Positions 46,198-58,100 of a stretch of DNA of 64,000 nucleotides are shown here, piece after piece; the stretch's first letter is position 1, and each line of letters begins with the position of its first letter. The translations under genes and the position numbers were made by a program. This DNA comes from Nephrocerus scutellatus (lineage: Eukaryota > Arthropoda > Insecta > Diptera > Pipunculidae). A model generated the notes under the pieces. The model did no database searches and had not been told where the DNA came from. It was given only the letters and a program-made list of their open reading frames with translations. The stretch spans positions 117,706,930-117,770,929 of the forward strand of contig OX352762.1 of the NCBI GenBank assembly GCA_947095585.1, in the 5' to 3' direction.

Positions 46198-49100
46198 GAC
46201 ATTATTTATTTGTTTTATAATTTTATATTTATAATTTGTTTGAAATGATAATAATAATATTGTATTTCTTTTTTTTTTTATTGATAAGAAATGATTGTAT
46301 ATATATGTATTTTCTTTTAATATATATATAAATGATTACAAATTGGAAATTTTTTTTTTTGAGATGTTATTTTGAAATTTTTTTTTTATGGATTTTCTGC
46401 TACATTTTCTCCTGCTTCTTTGTTCACCGAGACTTTTATTTTAAAGTATTTCTTTATTACATGTATTAATATGCAAATTAGACATATGGCAATGAGGGTA
46501 GAGGTCGAAATATATAAAGTTTCATGTTTTATTGTTATAAATGATGTATCTTTTCTTACTAAATCTTTTACGTTAATACTGAATTTATCCAAATTTAACT
46601 TTTCAACATGTATTATGTGGGATGAGATTTGGGATAGGTTACTGGGGATATCGATTTTTTCAATTACGGGTATGGCCTGGAAATGGTAGAGAATAGGGAC
46701 CTTGTTGTAAATGTCATTTGACGCCTGCAAGTAAATTTCGTTCGTTACTGCCTTGCAGTATGGCTTTATTTTAAGGATTCCGCTGTCTGATAATTTTATT
46801 GTGTGTGGAGTATCGCCACATATGATTCGTACGTTTTTTGGTTCTGGCATAACATATAGCCATGAGTTTTTGTTCTTCAACGTGAACCATAACTCGTGTT
46901 TGAGTTGGAATACTCGATATTCACAAATCTGTGGATTTGGGTTTCCTGATATTAGCTGTATTATGCAATTATTCATGTCATAATTATGTATAACGAAATT
47001 TTGTTGGCACACGAAATGTTCTGGTTCGCTTGTGATACATTTTTCCAAATCATTAATGCTCAAAAATATGTATCTCCTGTAGTTCTCGTTAACGGCAACG
47101 AGTTCGCTACCAGTTGAGACGTATCGATATGTGTGCTCTAGATATTTTGTGGGGAGAGGGGTAATTCTAAATAGATTAAATTCTTCGTTAACCATCGGTA
47201 TGCTGACCTGAATCATAAAATTTCCATTTACATAAATGGGTGTCGTTGTTGCTAGTGAATTGATTATAGGTAGATTTAACCTGGAAATTTTCTGTGGAAA
47301 CCTTACGTTGTGCGGGAGTTCGGCCTGTATCTGGTTTAACGTAGCAATAAAAATGTCTGAATTTAAAAATCTGCTGTCTAATCTTCCTAATTTTGCCTCT
47401 TGCAAAATGTCAAGTAATTCTGCTTGTTTTGCCAAAATTTGGGAAGCGCATATGGATATAAGGTATGACATTTCGTCAAAACTGTGAAGTATTTTTTCAA
47501 AGTTCGTGAGATTTACCAGCTTAGCTGAATTTTCTTTAATTTCTTTGGTTATTAAATTAAAGTTATTATTTACGCTACGTGTCGTGTCATTAAGTGCATC
47601 AAAAACGTTTGATATTATAGTCAATTGTTCTTTTGTCATGTGGTAGAGGCTATTTTGGTTTTCCGAGAGGGTTTGTAATGCGTTTTCTATCTTTACAGCG
47701 TCTTGAGAGTCCATTGTTCCGAAAAGGAATTTCTGGATATAACCTATACCGTTAAATAAACCTCCGTTTGTAATTGTCGTACTTCTTTTAGTAAGTCTTG
47801 TCCCCAATAGGATACCATCCAGCATCCTATTATTTTGCTGTACCTCGTTAAGAGAGTGTTTCAGCATTTGTAGGGTCATTTTACAGCGGCCTATAGGATA
47901 CTCTTTTGTCGTATTCTCGCATAGATCCGAGAGCGTGTTAATGTTTTTCTTTAAGGTTTTGGCATTGGTATTTGTTATTGAATTATTAAAATAGAATAGG
48001 AATGTCCATTTTGTGAAGGATTTTTCGAGTACGCCTATGGGTTCCAAATAAACACCTGTAGTGTTTAGTGGTAGTTGTTGATGTAGCTGCGCTGCAGCCG
48101 CACTTAGTGCGCAAACAAGGATTAAGTAACTGAAATTGAAAACACAGAAAATTCGTGTTTTAATATTTTGGTATTTTGTGTGTGTCATGTTAAGTGTTTA
48201 TGTATTTGTGTGCGCTTGTGTGTATGGTTTAATTAAATTATTGTGTATGACTTTTTCCTTCCTACCAATTTTAATTCTAGAATTCTCTGGGGATAGAATT
48301 TCTACGATTTCGTAGGGTCCTTCGAAGATGGGGGTAAGTTTTTTGTTAACCCTATTTTTTATTTCTAGTAGAACTTTGTCTCCTACGTTAAAGTTAGTTT
48401 CTTTGCAGTTTTGATCGTAATAGGTTTTTGACTTTTCTTTCGCTTTTATTTGGTTATTACGAATTATTTCATAGCCGGTTTGCATTTTTTCTTTTATCTC
48501 AGCGACATAATCATCGTAGTTGTATGTAGGCTGTACGCTTCTGTTAAGAGTTGAGGGAATTGGAGCTTCGAATCCGTATAGGGCTTCAAATGGGCTGTAA
48601 TTTGTGCTTGAATGTGAGGTGGTATTATAGCAAAATATCGCATAATCCATATACTGATCCCAATTTGTTTGATCTTTACTTGCATAATTTCTTAGATAGT
48701 CGCCTAAAGTTCTATGCGATCTTTCGAGTGAGCCATTTGACTGAGGATGGTATGGGCTTGTTTGTATTTTATGAATCTTTAGTGTTTTGCAAATATTTTT
48801 GAATAATTCACTTGTGAAATTCGTTCCTTGATCCGTAAGTATTGTTTGTGGTATTCCAAAGGTGCAAACTATTTTCTTTATCAGTGCTTCAGCCACCGTT
48901 CTGGCTTCTTGGTTGGGTATAGCTATTGCTTGGACGAATTTCGTTAAATCATCCTGAAATGTAAGTATATATTTGTTATTGTTTTCAGTAATTGGCAGTG
49001 GTCCCACTATATCAAGAGCTATTCTTTCGAATGGAACTTTCGCTGTTGTAGTGATGACCATAGGGATTTTGTTGCGTGTATATACTTTATTCTTCTGGCA

Positions 49101-52100
49101 TAGTTCACAAGACATGATGTATTTCTTTATGTCTACATACATATTTTTCCATTTGTACGCCTTTCTGATACGCTTTAGTGTGCGTTTAACTCCTTGATGA
49201 CCTCCTAAGGGTGTGTCGTGAAATTCAAACAGTATTTGCTTTATTTTCACTGGGTCTGTGATTTCTGTAACATGATTGTCCTGCTCAGGTTCGCCTGGCG
49301 TCATCTTGCTACAACTACGGGTTACCACATTAATTTCTGGTACATTTAAACGCGACAAAGCATCCGCATTCGTATTTAGATGTCCCGCTTTATGCGAGAC
49401 CGTGAAGTCATACTCCTCTAGTTTTATGCGCCAGCGCATTATTCTCGAAGAAGGATCCTTCAGGTTGAACATCCATACCAGTGGCTTATGGTCGGTAATG
49501 ACTTCAAAGTGGCGTCCGAAAACGTATGGTCTAAAGTGTGTGACTGCCCAGACTACTGCAAGAGCTTCCTTCTCGATAGTAGAATAGTTTTTTTCGGCCT
49601 TGTTTAGTATTCTACTGGCAAACGCTATTGGTAGATCATTATCGTTTGAATCTCGCTGGGATAATACCGCGCCTATAGCTTCGTTGCTAGCGTCGGAAGT
49701 GATATAAAAAGTTTTTGCAAAATTTGGGTAAATGAGTATAGGTGGTTGAACTATAGACTTCTTTAGTTTTCTAAAGGATTCGTCACAAAAAGCGTCCCAC
49801 TTAAAAGGTACGTCTTTACGAAGAAGTTTATTCAGCGGATTTGCAATTTGTGAATAATTTTTAATAAATTTTCGGTAATACCCGGACAGACCTAGAAATG
49901 ATTTTATTTGTTTTTGGGTTTTAGGAATTTCGATATTATTAATCGCTGCAATCTTATCGGGATCTGGTTTAACACCGTCTGCTGTAATGACGTGTCCTAA
50001 ATACATAACTTCTGTTTGAAGGAATTTGCATTTAGATAATTTGATTTTTAGATTGAATTTGTCTAGAGCTTTAAAAACTTCAATAAGCTTCTTGTTGTGA
50101 TCTTGCAAATTTTTCCCGTAAATCACAATGTCGTCAAGATATACTAAACACATAAAACCTTGCAATCCAGAGAGAACAACGTTCATAAGTCTCTGGAATG
50201 TTGGCGGAGCATTTCGTAAACCAAACGGCATTCTGTTGAACTCGAAATGACCGTTGGTAGTACTAAACGCTGTTTTTTCTTTATCCTCTTCAGTAATTTC
50301 GATTTGGTGGAAACCATCCACCAGATCTAGCGTAGTAAAGTACTTGGAGTCTCCAAGTTGCCCAAGAATGTCTTCGATATTGGGGATTGGGTATGCGTCT
50401 GGAATTGTAGCCTCATTTAATTTTCGGTAGTCTATTACGACTCTCCATTTTTGATCTCCTTTTTTGGGGACTACCAGAAGTGGCGCATTCCACGGACTAG
50501 TACTGGGTCTAATTACGTCATCTTGAAGCATTTTATTAACTTGTTTTCTTATCTCCTGTTTGTGGATTTCTGCTAGGCGATATGGGCGTATGTTTGCAGG
50601 AACAGTGTTTTCTGTCTTAATGGAATGCTTTATTCCTGATGTGGTACTTAATTTGTCGCCTTCAATAAAGAATAAGTGATTAAAATTTCTGCAGATTTCC
50701 TCTATGGATTGCTTTTCTTCTAGATTTAAGTGAATAAGATTTAATTCTGTTTTAAGTTTTTCTAATCTTTCTTCGACTACTTGGTCGGTTGATATCGAGT
50801 TTAGGTTATACACTGTGTAATGGTCCATGTTTTCAGATTTAAGGCTTAAGTTTTTTATACTAACATCTTCGTTGTTGGTATTTAAAATGGATATGAATAC
50901 GTAACCGTCTTTGGGTGCTGTTATCGTTGATGCCGAATACACGCGTGGAGCTATTTCCTGAGAAAAATATATTTGTTCCATTTTCTCTTTTACTGGTCCA
51001 TATTTTACCCACTTTTCAGTTCTAGCTGGAATTGTTAAGGTCTTCCATTCGTTGCTGAAGTCTACTGTAAATTGTCTGTTTTTGTAGTGGTATACAAATA
51101 TATTGTCATTGTAATCCACTATCGCATTAAATTTTCTAAAAAAATCTTCACCTATGATTCCATCTTGCGTAATAGGGAAGTTTTGTGGTACTATGTGAAA
51201 AGGATGTTTGAGATGTTGACCTGGTGTAATTTCGATGTTTAGTAGTATTGTACCTAGCGTTGACGTAGACGTTTTGCCTATACCTGTCAGTTCAATAACA
51301 TTTTTTAAGTTTACCTCGGCATTTAGTTTTAATGTTCCGAGTTTTATTAAACTAAGGCTTGCCCCCGTATCGAGCAGCATAATATTAGATTTAGCCTTTG
51401 ATTCCTGAGACTTTATTTTTATCTCGCTTTTAAAAGTAGATGCTCTGTTTATAGATGAGATATTGGCTATTTGTTTAGCTGAACTTGATTCAGTATCTAG
51501 ACTTCTGGTTAGAAATTGATGTAGCCTTCGGATTTGGCTTTGGCTTCGATTTTGATGGTGGTGTTCATTTAGCAGAATATTTTGTTTTATTGTTTGCTTT
51601 CGGACTTTTTCCGGATTTGAGTCTCTGTTAGGCATTCTATGGCCAGGAACTTTCTCAGACTTTGCATGTGGAATAGTTCGATTTAAACTATCGGATTTAT
51701 ATTTTTGAGACAGCTCGATTTGAATTTGATTTTGAGAATTCGTTTTTCGATTTTGATTTTGATTTTGATTTTGATTTTGATTTTGATTTTGATTTTGATT
51801 TTGATTTTGATTTTGATTTTGATTTTGATTTTGATTTTGATTTTGATTTTGATTTTGATTTTGATTTTGATTTTGATTTTGATTTTGATTTTGATTTTGA
51901 TTTTGATTTTGATTTTGATTTTGATTTTGATTTTGATTTTGATTTTGATTTTGATTTTGATTTTGATTTTGATTTTGATTTTGATTTTGATTTTGATTTT
52001 GATTTTGATTTTGATTTTGATTTTGATTTTGATTTTGATTTTGATTTTGATTTTGATTTTGATTTTGATTTTGATTTTGATTTTGATTTTGATTTTGATT

Positions 52101-55100
52101 TTGATTTTGATTTTGATTTTGATTTTGATTTTGATTTTGATTTTGATTTACGCACAAGGTTTGATGTCTTTTACCTGACTCCGAGTGCTTGTCGGGCCAG
52201 GTCGCTGAGAGTTTCCCTGATTCGAATAATTATTTTCGTTACCGGAGTTCCTATTGTTATTAAAAACTCTTTTTCGGCATTGTTCTATAGAGTGACCTTG
52301 GTTTCTACAGTACTTACAAATTATGTCACTGCGGATTGTATCTACACCAGACCTATTTGTTAATGGTTGAGTGTAGTTTAGAGTAGGCCTATTTACAAAA
52401 GGTTGCGTGGTTTGTATATTTGGTCTGTGGTTTGTGTTATTTAAAAACCTAACGTCACCGGGGCTGAAATTATAATTTCTGATTGTGCGGCATTCACTGG
52501 TATTGTGAGTTTTCGTTTTGCAGTGTTTACAGTACATGTTATTTTGGTTTTGGTACCGATTACTTGTGGATGCAAGAAGTTTTTCTTCTTCCATCGCTAT
52601 TTCGACTGCTTCGTCGAACTCTTTACATCGTGCACTTTTAACAAGAAGTTTTATTTGTGGATTTAAACCATTGCAAAAACTATTCAGCATCATTGCGCTG
52701 TTTAGCGAACGGATTGCTTTATTGGATGAATCATCCTCAGTGTTTGCGTTTGCGTTGTTTAATTCATCGCACAACGCATTGGCTCTTTCCGCGTATGAAG
52801 CAACTGTTTCCCTGTAGCCTTGCTTAAATTGAAACATTTCTGTCTGAATCACCTGAACCGATCGACATTTTCTAAAATTTTTTACTAGTGCGTCTTTAAG
52901 TTCTGGCCATCCGTTATAATCGTTGTATTTTATTACAACATTGTAGGCTCTGCCAGTTAACTTTGACTTCACTATGTCAACTAATTCTAATTTGTCTGCA
53001 TCGTCAATCGCTTTTTTTGACTGCAGGTCAACTAGTTGAATGAATCGATCTAAGTTTTTGGCTAATCCATCAAACTCAGGAATTAGCTTGATGGCGTGTG
53101 AGGGGTTAAAACGACTTGTAGTCATTTTTAATTTCTTATCTAAAGATACTTGGGGAGCTTTAACTACTATCGGATTGTCAATTAACTTTGAGTCTTCTCT
53201 CGGAACTTCGGAAATCAATTACTACCATAAAATAAAAAAAAATTCGGAGAAAAGGGGTTGGATTTGATGGGTTTAGAATAAGGGAAAGTCTCTTTTGTTA
53301 TGTTTGCCTCATTCGTGAATACTTATGTTTTACTAAAAAATTTCTATATGTATATTTATTTGAATTTTTGTAAAGATTTTGTTATCGTTTCGGTTAATTG
53401 TGTTCAAACTTTTTTTTTACATGAAATATATGTTTTGGACATGGATAGAAAAATATTTATAAGTGAACTTTTTTATTTTTAGGAAATGGTTAACTACTAT
53501 AGAAATAAACTCTTAATTTTTTTTCTTTGACTTCCTTCAGTTCATCTTTTATAAGATTTTATTTGTCTTTTTATATATTTTAAATTAGATAAAGATTGAA
53601 ATATTTTTTAAATAAAAATTCATAAAGTTTAAGAAAAAAAAAGAAAATAGAATTCTTACAAATTCATGTTTTTGTTGTTGTTGGATGTTGCCCTCTGTGA
53701 TGTGCTGGATGCTGGTAATGATGTTGATGACAATTGATGATATTGATTGATGAATTTCCGGGCCATTGTTGTTGCTATTACTGTAGCTACTGCATCGGTG
53801 TTCAGTCTCGCTTGCTTTAGCTTGTCGGATGTGGTTATGGTTGGTAGATCGCAAATCATGGTTGAATTTAGCGTAGTATTGTCTTCGTAATTCTGATTTC
53901 CGTAGTTATGGAAAAACATGGTATTTGCCATGTGCTTTCTTTGTATTCAAAAAAAATTCGGCACAAATTATTCATCGTGAAAAGTTATAAATAATCTCGA
54001 ACGTTGAGAAATTATGGAAAGCTCATTGCATATTTAAAAACAGCTTTAATTACGCATATATAAAAACCACGGATTATAAAATTTTACTACGACACAATCA
54101 CACATTTAATTTTGTTGTCTCACTAATCACAATTCGCGTTTAAAAACATTAAAAAAAAGAAAAAAAAAAATCGGGATACTAGGCAGATGCTTTACCTAGT
54201 AATCCCACCGCTGCCACCAAATGTTGGGTCGTGGTAATATATCGAAAAATAAAACACAGATGGATTAGTTTATATAAAGTGTTTAATGATCTGACCGCTA
54301 GGCAACTTGCCTAATCGGATGTTTGAAATTGACTGCCTCATCCATCGTTCCATTTCTTCCTCCATGCCTTTGACTTGATTTTTTAGTGCAGGTCAAACTG
54401 AACCGTTCTGTTGACCTGCATGTTTACGCATCACCATTCTCGCAGTCGTTGTACGAACAAGCGAATGCGAGAATGCAATTGACAATAGAAAATGTAGACG
54501 CCGCGGTGGGTCGTCGGTATCCGATTTAGGATTTGGGAAAAAAAGGATAGATTGAAGACGCCGCGGTGGGTCGTCGGATTTAGAATAATAGGAATTGTAG
54601 ACGCCGCGGTGGGTCGTCGGATTTAGGATAATGGATTTGGGTTATTGGAAAAATGGGTAATGTTACATTATGGATAATGTAACATTAGAAAAAATAGGAA
54701 ATGTGCATAGCACATGTTTGGGAAAGGAAGGATATTATGAAATGTGCGTAGCACATGTCTAAGGAGTTGTGTGTGGTCACAACAGCGTGTATCTCCGATA
54801 GACAACACTTTTTGTAAAAGTTTTGTAGACCCCGGACCCCGGGGTCGTGGGGCCCCAAATTATTTTTAAAAAAATTAACCCGATTTTCTTCAAATTTTAT
54901 ATACGTATGTATCTCCGATGGAAAACACTTTTTGTAAATTTGTTGGAGTGATAGGGCTCTGGGATCCGTGTGATGTCCATGTAAATTTTTTAAAAATTAG
55001 CCGGATTTTCTTCAAATTTTAACACATACCCATCTCCTATTAGAGCATTTACATGAAAAATTTTAATTTTTATGGGTTGTTTTTTTTCGTATGATAAACG

Positions 55101-58100
55101 AATGTAAGATCTAAAGGAGTTAAGTAAATCTTGCACCGTTTTAGGAAACCTAAACATTTCGCAGCATACTTGGCGATGGCAAATATGTGGTCGTTGCAAC
55201 GAAGTTTGTTATTGACGCACATACCGATAATTGCGAGTTTTTCAGTTTCTTCGATGAAAGATCCATTCATGGATAAATGTTGGGGGTTTAAATTACGCTT
55301 GCACGACATAAGACAGCATTGAGTTTTAAAAGCGTTAAATTCTGTGCTGTCGTCAGCGAAAAAATGGATTGGATTAGAAGTGGCGGATAGGCGGATAGGA
55401 TCAGAAAGAGTGTTGGAGGCAAAACAGAGCCTTGGGTAACACCTGCGATTATGCGATGAATAAGGATTTGAAACCGTCCAATATGACCTGGATTTAACAG
55501 TCAGAAAGGTAGTTACTAGTCCAATCGGGGAGCCCCTCATCAATTCCAAAGGCATTTATTTTAGACAAAAGAGCTTGATACCAGACTCTGTCAAATGCCT
55601 TGGATATATCGAGTGCAACAACTTTGCTTTCACAAAATTTGTGAATAAACTGGTTCCGCTTTTCAGTGAGATAAGCCATCAGGTCACCTGTAGAACGGTG
55701 CCTACGAAAACCGTACTACCGGTCGCTAAGGATTTCACGTGATTCAAGGTATTGCATAAGCTTACGATTGATCAGCGTTTTCATGACCTTAGAAAGTATG
55801 GATGTTAGCGCAATTTGAAAGAGATGACGGTTCGCCTTTTTAGGAACAGGCTGTTTTCCAATTCCTTGGGACGACTCCAGAAGAATAAGAGAAATTGAAA
55901 AGCCTGCGCAGTGGCAAGGCCAACGTTGAAGAACACCTCTTCAAAACTATAGCGGGAATACGATCAAGCCCAGCAGATTTATGAATGTTGAGATCATTTA
56001 ATACTGTAGCCACTTGACGAGTACGAAAGTAAATCTGTCCAATAGAGGATTCGACTCTTGCAAGTACCGGCGGCAACAACGCGCTCTCTGGTAGCGTGGA
56101 GCTAGATGCGAAATGTGAAGCAAGCAGATTGGCAGTTGCGAATGAGCATTGGAATTGAAGACGAGGCAGTATTTTTAATTCGTTTCACGAATGACAAAAA
56201 ATTTTTACTTCCTTTGGGACATTGAAGTAATTTTTGTCTCATTTTCTGGCAAAGTCGAATTTGACTCGTCTAAGGTAGGCATTGCAATCATTTCTGACTC
56301 GTCTAAATTTGGTTCCGTTTTCCACAGTGGGGTTTTGTTTATATAACCGAAAGCATGCCTCCCGGTTCCTAGAAGCCTCTTTGCAGCTTAAATCATAGCA
56401 AGCATTTGCCTTCGGTTTGATACACTTAGTCCTGGAAGGGATACATTGTCTTAAACCCTCCTGGATTACGTTTGTGATGGTATGGCATCCACACCACTAT
56501 TGGCATTAAGTGGCCAGTTAATATTCCTAAAGAAATTGTTGAGGCCATCCCAGCCGGCTTTCTCGTGTAACCATCCTTTTCTTTTCGGGGGTTTTTCTTT
56601 AACAACGTGGTTCGATAAGGAGAAATTTGCTGATACTACACAACACAATGGTCTGAAGAGTCTAGAGGTTATGATACACTGACTGTGTATTTGTTAGGAT
56701 GAGAGGTAAGAAACAAGTTAAGCGTATTCGCGTTATGACTTACAATGTCTGGAAACCGAGTGGGCTCATTTACAAGCTGATCCATTTGCATGGTCTTTCT
56801 TTTGCGATCTGTCAACGCACGTATTTGATTCGGACAATACATTCCGCAATTTTTTCCAGCTTTACCACATTTACAAACCGATTTACAAAAAAAAAGTTTT
56901 CCCATTTTTGGTTAAAATGGGTTATGTATTTGGATTACCATGTGCTCTGATTTTATAGACATGTCAAAATAAAATCTGTTACTTAATTTAAGGGACTGAA
57001 CTTGCCAACTTGGTCTAGAATCTTAATGATAATAATAATGTTATTTCTTCTTAAAATTAATTTATTGGCCAAAGTTATAACCAATATATATATATAATAT
57101 ATATAATATATATATATGTATATTCTACCCAAACCCATTTAAAGCTTGCACAGACCTACTACAAAACCACAAAAAAATAAAAGAAATCAAAAGCACAAAA
57201 GGATTGAACAACAAAACTAAACTTACCTGCTGTAAGAACTAAACTGAGATTGTAAAGGGAATTATAGTTTAGTGGCGACAGCCAGGCAGACTTTCGTAAA
57301 CAGGAAACCGCCTAAAATGTTGAAAAGTATAAAGTTCTCTATTAGACAAATAAACAAAACAGATTGTATTTACATAGAAATAACAATTTCAAAACACATC
57401 TTGATTATGTTTATAAAAACTGAATTGTTTTCTTTGAATTAAAAGGATTTGTGTGTGGGTGTTGTGTCATTTTAGGACAAATGTATTTATAATGAAAATC
57501 ATACAATAAAGCAAATAAGGAGAAGTCAATGGCAATCATATAATGCTGTTTCCTCTGCTCATTTCCTTTGAAAAGGATATTTCAGTCGAACAAAAATGTA
57601 ATTTGGTTTTTCTATGAGTAACCTCACACTTACCACGATGAATTTTTTCTTTTTGAAAAAACACAAACCAATGTTATTCCACAGCTCGGCGCTTTCAAGC
57701 TCAACGCCTGATATTTGCTTATATTTCCCCAAGGCTTCGTCCATATCATTTCGTGACTGAAATAATGGGAAATGTTATTACCTTTTTTTTAATAATAATA
57801 AAAATGGGAGTATGTTCATAATATCCAAAAAACGGCACGTGTAATTTATTTGCCCTAAAAGGTAAGTTAAAAAAACCAAAAGTTAATGCTATAGTCGGCC
57901 TGTTCCATGGTTGCATTAAATATGATATGTCCATTGAAAAGTGAAGCAATAAAGCAACAGTTTTAAAGGTAAATATAAATTTAAGACATATATGCATAGG
58001 GATCTCATCTTCTCCTCTCCCTAATTTCCCAAAGCATTAAAATGGTGCTCTCCAGTAGTAGGCATGTGTATTGTAGCTGAAAAAGCAATCCAAAAATTCC

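Larger units (their letters stand above)
45394..54784 (-). mobile_element. Complete errantivirus (gypsy-group endogenous retrovirus) provirus
   Basis: A 9,391 bp element on the minus strand: LTR (54784-54222), primer site, ~1 kb leader, gag, pol in the -1 frame, env, polypurine tract, LTR (45956-45394). It is flanked by the 4 bp direct repeat GCGT (45390-45393 and 54785-54788) in an alternating purine-pyrimidine target, as is usual for gypsy-group insertions. Gag, pol and env are each open over full length and the two LTRs look identical, so insertion is very recent. Insect errantiviruses of this plan carry an env gene related to baculovirus fusion proteins. It lies in BBS4 intron 5 in the same orientation as that gene. 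Confidence 0.95.

Noticed and set aside
51697..52155. Minus-strand Lys-Ser repeat frame
   Set aside because: Another frame of the same array; it lacks domains and ends just after it.
51705..52178. Long plus-strand frame of Ile-Leu repeats
   Set aside because: It is the antisense reading of the AAAATC array in pol.
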